Shown in pieces: positions 6,449 to 11,441 of a stretch of 11,844 nucleotides of DNA (position 1 is the first letter of the stretch; each line of letters begins with the position of its first letter). Source of the DNA: JBDRGC01 sp043818215. GTDB taxonomy: Bacteria; Chloroflexota; Anaerolineae; Anaerolineales; UBA11858. The stretch covers positions 1-11,844 of the forward strand of contig JBDRGC010000197.1 of assembly GCA_043818215.1 (NCBI GenBank), written 5' to 3'. The position numbers and the translations under genes are program-made. The notes under the pieces were generated by a model. That model had not been told where the DNA came from and made no database searches. It was given only the letters and a program-made list of their open reading frames with translations.

Positions 6449-6584
6449 GGGGCCGTTACTCCTGTTTGTAGTGGGACACGAGAGTGTCCCTTGTGCTGGA
6501 TGATGCACTGGCGTGCATCACTACCAACCAAGATGTATCGAATGGCGTCGAGGGGGTTTGTAGTGGGACACGGGAGTGTCCCTT
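6411..6584. repeat. Partial duplication of the sppA 5' end with GGGACAC hairpins
   Basis: A 19-bp block at 6411-6429 (inside sppA codons 7-13) recurs exactly at 6530-6548. A 29-bp block at 6464-6492 recurs with one mismatch at 6556-6584. The spacing is 34 bp in the first copy and 7 bp in the second, so the upstream copy lost 27 bp, including the sppA start. Each 29-bp block holds the hairpin GGGACAC-GAGA-GTGTCCC (or GGGA loop). Between the copies lies another perfect hairpin, TGATGCAC-TGGC-GTGCATCA (6501-6520), enclosed by GTAGTG/CACTAC. Confidence 0.8.
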
Positions 6585-6676
6585 ATTGGCAAAGACAGCA
6601 TCAGGTTTGGTGTCCCCACCATCTACGCCGTTGCCGAGTAGAGCGGTAGATGTCAGGATCAGGGTTGTTAATCAGA
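6585..6676 (-). other. Intergenic segment between the nucleotidyltransferase gene and sppA
   Basis: It contains an imperfect inverted repeat around 6620-6651 (CATCTACGCCG with CGGTAGATG) and no convincing promoter. A weak pair, TTGATT and TAACAA with a 17-nt spacer, can be read near 6650-6675 on the minus strand. Whether sppA has its own promoter is unresolved. Confidence 0.3.
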
Positions 6677-7354
6677 TCAGGCAAGGCAATCAAAGATCAG
6701 AACGGCATAAGCGGCGCCAACTGCTTTGACGGTCTGCCAGTTGCGCCAGCGCGGGTCAAGATTTTTGTATTCGTCCAGGTTGAGTTTGTCGAGGTCGTAG
6801 GGCAGCGGCTGTGCCAGTTGGATCTGTAATTGCTGCAAGGCCGATTCTTCGTTCGGCTGAGGGTAGAGATGGTCGAAAGACCTCAAGGCCTCAACCACTT
6901 TTTCAGCACCCAGGTGATCGGCCAGAGCGACGAAATCGAGATAGTCACGGGTCGCGTTCCGCTTGAGAATCAGCACTCCCTTGATCCGCAAAATTTCGGC
7001 TTCTGTAGGGATGGTGATCTTTTCACCCAGGTACTCGATCTGGCAAGTATCCAGCGGCTCATCCCGGATCAGCTGCCGCACCCCGGTTTCGATGCCATCC
7101 AGGCTGCCGAGAATCTGGACGGGGCGATTGACGCGGGCCGTCTTCCAGCCGGCGACCGCCTCCAGTTCAGCCAGAACCTGGTCAAATCGCTGCCGCAGGT
7201 CGGTGAGAACGTGATCGGCATCGATGGACAGGCGATGTTCAGCATACATTGCCGCGGCGGTGCCGCCCACGAGGACGGTCTCCGGCAGGATGCGTTGCAG
7301 GTGAGCTGCGGAAGAAAGCACCTGTTCCCACTCAGGTAAGATGTTGTTCGGCAT
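6677..7354 (-). CDS. AbiEii-like nucleotidyltransferase (probable toxin)
   Basis: A 225-aa protein with the minimal nucleotidyltransferase signature of AbiEii/AbiGii-like toxins (older name DUF1814): LVGGTAAAMYAEHRLSIDAD, giving G30-G31, H40-R41, S43 and the metal-binding pair D45/D47. A second block, EILRIKGVLILKRNATRDYLDF, supplies K125 and R136-D137, as usual in this fold. In characterised relatives the enzyme modifies RNA or uses GTP and is toxic unless paired with an antitoxin. The start at 7354 lies inside the end of the upstream small gene in another frame (23-nt overlap), implying coupled translation; a longer in-frame start at 7414 would sit deeper in that gene and lacks better support. 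No AbiEi-like winged-helix antitoxin is visible here, so the small upstream protein is the candidate partner. The toxin role is inferred. Confidence 0.75.
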   Translation of the reverse strand: MPNNILPEWEQVLSSAAHLQRILPETVLVGGTAAAMYAEHRLSIDADHVLTDLRQRFDQVLAELEAVAGWKTARVNRPVQILGSLDGIETGVRQLIRDEPLDTCQIEYLGEKITIPTEAEILRIKGVLILKRNATRDYLDFVALADHLGAEKVVEALRSFDHLYPQPNEESALQQLQIQLAQPLPYDLDKLNLDEYKNLDPRWRNWQTVKAVGAAYAVLIFDCLA

Positions 7355-7553
7355 AATATTTCCAGAAATGGTAGCGTTGGGCGTAGGGATCAGCGATGTG
7401 CGCGCCGCACACACGCAGCACCTTTTCCATCACGGCCCGGTCGTTGAGTGCCGCCCGGCGCAACTCGGCCCAATCCTGACGCTTGCCGCGAGCGATCAAG
7501 TCGTCAATGGCGGCCAGAGTGAAGTCTTGATGGGTGAGATGACGGTGGTACAT
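7332..7553 (-). CDS. Small protein of unknown function, probable partner of the nucleotidyltransferase
   Basis: A 73-aa protein starting MYHRHLTHQDFTLAAIDDLI and continuing RGKRQDWAELRRAALNDRAV and FWKYYAEQ. It looks all-helical, with alternating charges and no signal peptide, membrane segment or cysteine pair. I do not recognise a named domain. Its end overlaps the nucleotidyltransferase start by 23 nt, the arrangement typical of antitoxin-toxin pairs, so an antitoxin or accessory role is inferred. An in-frame start at 7628 would add 25 residues, but these cross a palindromic repeat and a -10 box. ATG 7553 fits the predicted transcription start exactly and has no ribosome-binding site, so the mRNA appears leaderless. 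Confidence 0.7.
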   Translation of the reverse strand: MYHRHLTHQDFTLAAIDDLIARGKRQDWAELRRAALNDRAVMEKVLRVCGAHIADPYAQRYHFWKYYAEQHLT

Positions 7554-7559
7554 AACGTG

Positions 7560-7565
7560 ATTATA
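7560..7565 (-). promoter_or_regulatory. -10 box of a leaderless promoter for the small gene and nucleotidyltransferase
   Basis: A perfect TATAAT (minus strand, 7565-7560) is 6 nt from the ATG at 7553. With normal -10 spacing the first transcribed base is the A of that ATG. No good -35 is present; TTGAAT at a 15-nt spacer is the nearest. The absence of any Shine-Dalgarno sequence agrees with leaderless translation. Confidence 0.6.
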
Positions 7566-7591
7566 CCTGAAAGTATCCGGATTCAAAAATT

Positions 7592-7722
7592 CCGCCGGAG
7601 AATTTACAGCTCTCCCCGGCGGGATCATTCGCCATTCGCCATTTACAATTTATAATTCACTATTTACCATTTACAATCAGGTTTTGTAACCGTTCAGCCC
7701 CCCGGCCCCCAATTCGGGGGAG
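7592..7722 (+). repeat. Composite repeat: hairpin, heptads, GTAACCGTTCAG linker, G/C palindrome (copy A)
   Basis: Blocks in order: a hairpin whose right arm GGCGGGATCATTCGCC matches the repeat at 11492-11509; seven units of a heptad repeat (7627-7675); a linker containing TTTTGTAACCGTTCAG; and the G/C palindrome (7697-7722). The segment 7648-7725 matches 11698-11775 over about 78 bp with only a few differences. The left arm of the hairpin is shortened here and lies just upstream of the leaderless promoter. Confidence 0.8.
7627..7675 (+). repeat. Heptad repeat, ATTYACC family, 7 units
   Basis: Seven units of exactly 7 nt: ATTCGCC, ATTCGCC, ATTTACA, ATTTATA, ATTCACT, ATTTACC, ATTTACA. The first three positions are invariant ATT. 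Related runs are at 7825-7859, 11503-11530, 11630-11671 (inverted) and 11691-11732. Confidence 0.8.
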
Positions 7723-7727
7723 TCAGC

Positions 7728-7808
7728 TTACCAAAGTTGGGATGCCTGTGTTGCTTCCCCCAGGCTTGTACTAAGCGTGTCAAAGGGATTGGGGAGCAAC
7801 ACGGGGGC
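7728..7808. repeat. Inverted repeat with GTGTTGCT / AGCAACAC arms
   Basis: GTGTTGCTTCCCCC near 7748-7762 is complementary to ATTGGGGAGCAACAC near 7790-7804, enclosing CAGGCTTGTACTAAGCGTG. The motif CCCGTGTTGCTCCCCCC recurs at the right edge of the window (11826-11844), also after a copy of the G/C palindrome, so it is a further block of the composite repeat. Confidence 0.5.
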
Positions 7809-7824
7809 TAATACTCACTTTACC

Positions 7825-7875
7825 ATTTATCATTCACCATTTACAATTTACAATTTGGTTTGTAACCATTCAGCC
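7825..7875 (+). repeat. Composite repeat, heptads plus linker (partial copy B)
   Basis: Five exact 7-nt units (ATTTATC, ATTCACC, ATTTACA, ATTTACA, ATTTGGT; 7825-7859) run into GGTTTGTAACCATTCAGCC. This is the same heptad-linker junction as at 7676-7697 and 11726-11746, but the G/C palindrome is missing. Confidence 0.75.
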
Positions 7876-8000
7876 GTGTTATGACCAAAATCCAAGCGTG
7901 TTAATGGACGGATCACGGTGTGTTATGATTGGAATCATTGCGTGATATGCTTGTCATCACGTTGGGATACGCCTGTTATTACGCCGTGTTGCCCAGGAAT
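7876..8000 (+). repeat. Degenerate tandem CGTGTTAT-type repeat
   Basis: The string CGTGTTATGA or a close variant recurs about every 19-23 nt (near 7876, 7897, 7920, 7941, 7961, 7972 and 7984), with diverged bases between. The period is loose and the call is by eye. No open frame runs through it. Confidence 0.3.
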
Positions 8001-8036
8001 CCCGGCATAATATCGAAAGTTTCGCATTCACTGGCA

Positions 8037-8102
8037 GTGTGACTGACCGCAAACGAATGATCCCGCCGGAGACATCACACCCCACCCCAGCGGGAGCATT
8101 CA
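8037..8102 (+). repeat. Dispersed 30-mer plus hairpin (copy 1)
   Basis: Positions 8037-8066 are identical over 30 bases to 11442-11471. The sequence continues into a hairpin with arms around GAATGATCCCGC and GCGGGAGCATTC. The loop differs from the second copy (about 26 nt here), and the right arm has one change. The pairing suggests an element defined by its palindromic arms rather than a gene. Confidence 0.8.
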
Positions 8103-8133
8103 AGACCGAAGGTTGTTTCCTTACACCTATCGG

Positions 8134-8385
8134 TCAATCCCAACATACGAATATTGGGGTATCCCTCATCCTTCCCCCTTCCCCCTTCCCCCTTCCGCCT
8201 TCATCCTTTGTTTCCCCTTCTCCAGTCAGGATGATCTCCCCACAGCGCAGGCAGGCGTGGGCGGCGTAGCCTTTGGACATGACACCGTTTTTGGCGAAGG
8301 CCAGGGTCAGCGCTGCGGGGAGCCTTATCGAGTTATGGTTACTTTTGTAAATCCCGAAATAGATAAAGCTACTGAACCAGACCAC
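8134..8385 (-). pseudogene. Possible gene relic with a zinc-ribbon-like CxxC segment
   Basis: A minus-strand open frame contains LPAALTLAFAKNGV, then MSKGYAAHACLRCGEIILTG, which looks more like protein than chance (a CLRC pair between hydrophobic segments). After this it runs into the low-complexity heptad repeat as EGETKDEGGRGKGEGGR. No ribosome-binding site supports either possible start. I cannot name a family. It may be the remnant of a zinc-ribbon protein truncated by the repeat, or chance. Confidence 0.2.
8164..8205 (+). repeat. Heptad repeat, CTTCCCC family, 6 units
   Basis: Six exact 7-nt units: CCTCATC, CTTCCCC three times, CTTCCGC, CTTCATC. This is a different sequence from the ATTYACC family but has the same period. 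The strand is strongly purine/pyrimidine biased. Confidence 0.75.
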
Positions 8386-8504
8386 GACCGTTTTTAGGCA
8401 TCGTTTGGCGCCTGACGAGATGACCGTCCTATCGGAGATATATTGCGCGATATCTACGAATCTCGCGTATCCAGATCAGAACCAAGAGCTTTCTAATGTA
8501 TTTA
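8206..8504. other. Non-coding spacer, little recognisable
   Basis: Apart from the minus-strand zinc-ribbon-like relic at its left side, this stretch shows only a small palindrome near 8435-8455 (GATAT-attgcgcg-ATATC). I see no gene, promoter or RNA in it. Confidence 0.4.
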
Positions 8505-8570
8505 GGCTCTTTTGGAATTGCCGGGGTACCCCCTATATATGGGGGACTCCCCGGAAATTCCAAAAGAGCC
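8505..8570. repeat. 66-bp near-perfect palindromic hairpin
   Basis: Three paired blocks, collinear: 8505-8519 with 8556-8570 (15 bp perfect), 8521-8526 with 8549-8554 (6 bp) and 8529-8533 with 8541-8545 (5 bp), around the loop TATATAT. Only 1-3 unpaired bases separate the blocks. No T run follows on either strand, so it is not a standard terminator. Confidence 0.85.
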
Positions 8571-8600
8571 GATAATGGTAACTACTCAGCCATCGTAGGA

Positions 8601-8695
8601 ATAGAACGCGGATTTTGTGGATTCAACGGATTTGCGCGGATTCTTTTGTTTTTAATCCGCGTAAATCCGCTCAATCCGCAAAATCCGCGTTCTAT
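8601..8695. repeat. Palindromic CGGATT-type repeat with 42-nt arms
   Basis: Arms 8601-8642 and 8654-8695 are complementary at 38 of 42 positions and enclose an 11-nt T-rich loop. Each arm is itself built of short units ending in CGGATT (roughly every 8-9 nt). The same vocabulary occurs at 8830-8900, 10019-10088 and 11149-11333. Confidence 0.85.
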
Positions 8696-8786
8696 TTTTG
8701 TGCATTTGGCTATAGCCTGAGTAATTCCAGATAATGTTTTGACCCTGCCTACTCAGTATAAGCATGATGAAGCGCGCGAAAAATGT

Positions 8787-8973
8787 GGGAGACCTTTAGG
8801 GTTTCCAAAACCCTAACCCGGACGAGCCGGAACCACGGATTACACGGATTTTCACGGATTTTCTTTTTGTTTTTACCGTGCAATCCGTGACATCGTGCCC
8901 GTTGGGTAAATCTGTGGGTAATATTCTTGTTTTTTGAGCAAGGAATCAACTACTAAAACCCTAAAGGTCTCCC
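8787..8973. mobile_element. 187-bp MITE-like element with perfect 18-bp terminal inverted repeats
   Basis: Positions 8787-8804 and 8956-8973 are perfect 18-bp inverted repeats. The interior holds a CGGATT-type palindrome (CACGGATTACACGGATT near 8834-8850, with GCAATCCGTG near 8880-8889). The segment 8812-8850 is repeated at 11133-11171. There is no coding capacity. Flanking bases show no clear target duplication. Mobility is inferred from structure only. Confidence 0.55.
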
Positions 8974-9024
8974 TAAACTTGTTGGTAGATAATGGCGTCA
9001 GGTTAGGAACAGCGTATGATTTAT

Positions 9025-9387
9025 CTAACGTAAAACGATGAATTCCTGGATAAAACGGTATGAGTTCTTGAAACCGTCTGCAGAATAGTTTTGAAGAATA
9101 TTCCCCAACGCCCTGCTCAACAGATTTCTATCAGTCTGGCCTGGCACGATGATAATGCCCCAATGCTCCTGTCCCGCTAGAAACCACTCCACAGCCAATG
9201 GAGCAAAATCTCTGGCGTTGCTGGTGAGCAGAATGCGTTTCTGACTGGCAGCAAGTTTTAGCACATCTTCGTCATCAGCTCCTTCAGAGAGCTGAGTTTG
9301 TACCAACACCAGGTCAGCCCCAAGCCGTTGACCGACTTTCATCAATCCACCCCAAACGTGCTCGTCCAGTAAAAAACGATGGGCCAT
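9025..9387 (-). CDS. DUF5615 PIN-like ribonuclease, probable toxin
   Basis: A 120-aa protein with the opening HRFLLDEHV (D8), typical of DUF5615 PIN-like proteins, then EGADDEDVLKLAASQKRILL with acidic residues D39-D41, and TSNARDFAPL with D60. These aspartates are placed as in PIN-domain metal sites, so an RNase activity in the cytoplasm is likely. Its gene directly follows a DUF433-type gene, the usual partner. ATG 9387 overlaps the partner's TGA by one base; a GTG at 9390 would give a 4-base overlap and one extra residue. Both imply translational coupling. Toxin function follows from family and context, not from any direct evidence. Confidence 0.85.
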   Translation of the reverse strand: MAHRFLLDEHVWGGLMKVGQRLGADLVLVQTQLSEGADDEDVLKLAASQKRILLTSNARDFAPLAVEWFLAGQEHWGIIIVPGQTDRNLLSRALGNILQNYSADGFKNSYRFIQEFIVLR

Positions 9388-9809
9388 CACGCCATTTGCC
9401 CTGTCAAATGAGCGAATTGTTCAACCGAAAGCATATTGCGAAGTTGCTCGTGAACAGCATCCGATGTATTCGCATCAATCTCAGCTTCTATCTCTTCTTG
9501 ATGGTCGTAATAATAGGCAACCGCCTCATAAATTGCAGATATAGGCAGATGAGGTAAGTCTTCTCGGGTAATTTCCTCGGCGGTACGACCGGCTTTTATA
9601 AATGCAGCTACATGCCGCACGGCCACCCTGGTCCCGCGAAGGTAAGCCTGAAGTCCCGCAGATGTTGGACGCTGTTCGATATATTTCGTACTCCCTAACT
9701 GCAAACGAATAATTGTTTCCGCCATACTATCGGGTGTAGCGTGCATTTCTTTTGCCCTTTTTTGGAGAAGATGATAGGTATACATTGGAATCATGATTTT
9801 TTCTTGCAT
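9387..9809 (-). CDS. DUF433-domain antitoxin
   Basis: A 140-aa protein. Residues about 42-110 fit DUF433 (winged-helix-like): YIEQRPTSAGLQAYLRGTRV, then VRHVAAFIKAGRTAEEI, then EDLPHLPISAIYEAVAYYYD. An N-terminal helical stretch (HLLQKRAKEMHATPDSMAET) may be a ribbon-helix-helix-like or dimerisation segment and is an extension relative to short DUF433 proteins. The start at 9809 is chosen because AAAGGAG lies 9 nt upstream and the longer in-frame start at 9851 falls within the -10 box. Its product should bind and neutralise the downstream PIN-like toxin and probably repress the operon. Confidence 0.82.
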   Translation of the reverse strand: MQEKIMIPMYTYHLLQKRAKEMHATPDSMAETIIRLQLGSTKYIEQRPTSAGLQAYLRGTRVAVRHVAAFIKAGRTAEEITREDLPHLPISAIYEAVAYYYDHQEEIEAEIDANTSDAVHEQLRNMLSVEQFAHLTGQMA

Positions 9810-9848
9810 GGCTTGTTTCTCCTTTTGCCACCAATGAACCAGTGCCAG

Positions 9849-9905
9849 CATTATACTTCATTCTTCCGCTGCGTACTTGCTCAAAATGATAGTGGTGTAT
9901 TGCAT
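9849..9905 (-). promoter_or_regulatory. Shared promoter/operator segment, copy A (DUF433-DUF5615 operon)
   Basis: Two blocks, 9849-9875 (27 nt) and 9883-9905 (23 nt), are identical to 11016-11042 and 11043-11065 in front of the other antitoxin operon; here they are separated by 7 extra bases (CTTGCTC). On the minus strand TATAAT (9855-9850) is a perfect -10 about 40 nt upstream of the antitoxin start. No clear -35 is seen, so the conserved upstream blocks may bind an activator, or the antitoxin itself. Confidence 0.7.
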
Positions 9906-9911
9906 GAGTCC

Positions 9912-10251
9912 ACTGAAAAAAAGTTATCTCACCGCAGAGTACGCAGAGAGCGCTGAGATTTTTAAATAATTAGTTTAAGGTTTCTATACTTTGCCTGGTT
10001 GGCTGACAAATCTTTTTCGTATACGGATTCAACGGATTACACGGATGATAAATCCAAAGAATCCGTTGAATCCGTGTGCTCCGTATACAATTTCCGGGCC
10101 TGACCCAGCTGTGGACGAGTTTTGTCAGTCAATCAGATACTTTGCTCAAATTCTAGTGCGAATTCTAAAACCTGTTTTTAAGTTTTTCTCTGCGTTCTTC
10201 GCGGTCTTCGCGGTCGCCGTAGGCATGCTTCGCAAAAAGAGTTTTTTCAGT
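9912..10251. repeat. Split GCGAAGA-type palindromic repeat with another palindrome nested in it
   Basis: The outer ends ACTGAAAAAA (9912-9921) and TTTTTTCAGT (10242-10251) are inverted repeats. Inside them, ACCGCAGAG.ACGCAGAGAG (9931-9950) is complementary to CTCTGCGTTCTTCGCGGT-type sequence (10187-10215). Elsewhere (3741-3858) such arms are separated only by a short A-rich loop. Here about 230 bp lie between them, including the palindrome at 10019-10088, so one element seems to have been split by another insertion. No gene is seen in this interval. Confidence 0.55.
10019..10088. repeat. CGGATT-type palindromic repeat with GTATAC ends
   Basis: The ends GTATACGGA (10019-10027) and TCCGTATAC (10080-10088) are perfect inverted repeats. 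Inside, TTCAACGGATT (10029-10039) pairs with AATCCGTTGAA (10060-10070). The order of inner units is permuted, so pairing is imperfect. It belongs to the same vocabulary as the 8601-8695 element. Confidence 0.7.
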
Positions 10252-10394
10252 ACACTCATATAAAGTGACCCAAAAATATTTAGGTTTTTCCTTCGTGTTC
10301 CTTTGTGTGCTTTGTGTACTTGTGGTAATAGTTTTTCCTCTTTGGCTCTGCCTCGCCGCGTTCCACTCAATCCCCCAGGTTCAGAACACGAATA

Positions 10395-10739
10395 TCATTC
10401 AGACTCTTCTACAAGGTAAGCCCCCAAGCGGTGCAAAAGACGCTGATGTCGTTCGTTCGATATCGTACCGATGCTTCCCAGGATACACTGGCGTGGTAAA
10501 ACAGCAAGAAAACCCAGGCGGATGATCGAATCAGCCAGCAGACCGCTCTCGGCAAAATCAGCATCCAGTCTGCCAATTTCTTCGTCGAAGTCAGGTACCA
10601 TTTGACGCAACTGGGTGCTAACCCCACAGACCAGCATATCGCCATAGGGTCGCATTATTCGCAGCGCGACGGCTGGCCGGTTTTTGACACTCCCACCGGC
10701 CTGAGGAAGTGCAGCCAGAATCATATCACCCTGCTTCAT
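10395..10739 (-). CDS. PemK/MazF-like toxin (probable mRNA interferase)
   Basis: A 114-aa protein with a MazF/PemK fold pattern: QGDMILAALPQ at the start, VKNRPAVALRIM with R21-P22 as in the conserved RPA(V/L) block, DMLVCGVSTQ in the position of the conserved Ser/Thr strand, and SIIRLGFLAVLP matching the usual S.IR...L..LP motif. Such proteins cleave mRNA in the cytoplasm until bound by antitoxin. The length is typical. Its ATG overlaps the TGA of the upstream gene by 4 bases (ATGA), so the two are translated together. The first loop (LPQAGGSVKN) is short and diverged, so activity is not certain. Confidence 0.82.
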   Translation of the reverse strand: MKQGDMILAALPQAGGSVKNRPAVALRIMRPYGDMLVCGVSTQLRQMVPDFDEEIGRLDADFAESGLLADSIIRLGFLAVLPRQCILGSIGTISNERHQRLLHRLGAYLVEESE

Positions 10740-10966
10740 CGGTCATACCCGGGGTTGTTTTCCTTGATCATGGCAGGTGAGTATTCAGGCTCGTTGTCAC
10801 CGTATGCGCTGTTTAGCCAGTCAGCAGATGCTCGAAGCCATGCAGCGCGCTCGTTACCTTCTGACGGCAACACAGCAATCATCACTTTGGAGAGTCTGGG
10901 CAGTTGGATCGGCTGTAATAGCCTTAAATGATTGTGGTCAACAACTTGGGCTTCAATCGTTTTCAT
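10736..10966 (-). CDS. AF2212-like (DUF104-type) antitoxin
   Basis: A 76-aa protein. Residues 1-33 (MKTIEAQVVDHNHLRLLQPI followed by QLPRLSKVMIAVL) resemble the short beta-rich N-terminus of AF2212/UPF0165-type antitoxins, in which a leucine-rich strand is followed by a (L)P-containing turn. The C-terminal tail (AWLRASADWLNSAYGDNEPE onward) is polar and acidic, as expected for a segment that wraps a basic toxin. It overlaps the MazF-like gene by 4 bases. AAAGG lies about 11 nt upstream of the ATG, and a TATAAT -10 box about 50 nt upstream. The family assignment is moderate; an antitoxin role is strongly implied by context. Confidence 0.72.
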   Translation of the reverse strand: MKTIEAQVVDHNHLRLLQPIQLPRLSKVMIAVLPSEGNERAAWLRASADWLNSAYGDNEPEYSPAMIKENNPGYDR

Positions 10967-11015
10967 CGCCTGCTATTCCTTTCTTTACAAATGACCTTCT
11001 CTTCTTTCCTATAAA

Positions 11016-11065
11016 CATTATACTTCATTCTTCCGCTGCGTAAAAATGATAGTGGTGTATTGCAT
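11016..11065 (-). promoter_or_regulatory. Shared promoter/operator segment, copy B (antitoxin-MazF operon)
   Basis: A 50-nt segment identical to the two blocks at 9849-9905 except that the 7-nt insert is absent. It includes TATAAT on the minus strand (11022-11017). The antitoxin ATG at 10966 is about 50 nt downstream. The identity stops at the transcription start region on one side and at GCAT on the other, so this is a promoter-sized module. Confidence 0.7.
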
Positions 11066-11132
11066 CCCAAAGGATGCGTAAGTGCAATGCAGTTCTATCA
11101 ACAGGATTTTGAGCAATTACGTTTTGACTTAC

Positions 11133-11182
11133 CTAACCCGGACGAGCCGGAACCACGGATTACACGGATTACACGGATTTTA
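11133..11182. repeat. Dispersed CCGGACGAGCCGG-CACGGATT repeat
   Basis: Positions 11133-11171 match 8812-8850 exactly. The block contains the palindrome CCGG-acgag-CCGG followed by tandem ATTACACGG units. It pairs with 11295-11333 (AATCCGTGTAATCCGTGTTCC at the right end) to form another large inverted repeat across the next element. Confidence 0.75.
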
Positions 11183-11200
11183 AGCCGTAATTATTAATTC

Positions 11201-11368
11201 TCTACCGTACATCCATGGAATAGAACGCGGATTACGCGGATTATTTCTGGGAAATTTACCAGGCAAAGACTTGGTTTTCTTAAAATCGTATTTGAATCCG
11301 TGAATATCCGTCAAATCCGTGTAATCCGTGTTCCATTTGACTAACCGTCAATTCAAATGTACGGTAGA
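11201..11368. mobile_element. 168-bp MITE-like element with 12-bp terminal inverted repeats
   Basis: TCTACCGTACAT (11201-11212) and ATGTACGGTAGA (11357-11368) are perfect inverted repeats. Inside, TGGAATAGAACGCGGATTA (from 11216) and TAATCCGTGTTCCA (to about 11336) form a second palindrome of CGGATT type. No open frame and no clear target duplication are seen. As with the other two such elements, mobility is inferred. Confidence 0.45.
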
Positions 11369-11441
11369 AAAAATATTTATAATTCTGTTTAAATCCTGAA
11401 AATCTGTGTCCCATTATTCTTTCTCCGACAAGCTGCTAGCG

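Noticed and set aside
6830..7339. 169-codon plus-strand open frame opposite the nucleotidyltransferase
   Set aside because: The minus strand has the catalytic motifs and the overlapping partner gene; the plus-strand translation has no recognisable family features.
8505..8570. Strong hairpin as a terminator
   Set aside because: No T run on either strand and no gene within several hundred bases upstream on either side.
8830..8850. Regularly spaced ATTACACGG units resembling a short CRISPR array (also at 11154-11180)
   Set aside because: The units are 8-9 nt, directly adjacent with no unique spacers, and form palindromes. No cas genes are present.
8749..8949. 66-codon minus-strand open frame
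   Set aside because: It is a translation of the CGGATT repeat inside the 187-bp inverted-repeat element.
7629..9024. Searched for a transposase, integrase, tRNA or other RNA gene in the longest non-coding stretch
   Set aside because: No open frame with transposase-like residues and no cloverleaf was found by eye; only repeats are supported.
9810..9851. Longer start of the DUF433 antitoxin at 9851
   Set aside because: That start lies within the predicted -10 box, so it would be upstream of the transcript; ATG 9809 has a proper ribosome-binding site.
9991..10525. Plus-strand open frames of 86-90 codons rich in Phe and Val
   Set aside because: They translate the GCGAAGA-type repeat and the antisense of the MazF-like gene. 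The hydrophobic runs come from TTC-rich repeat sequence.
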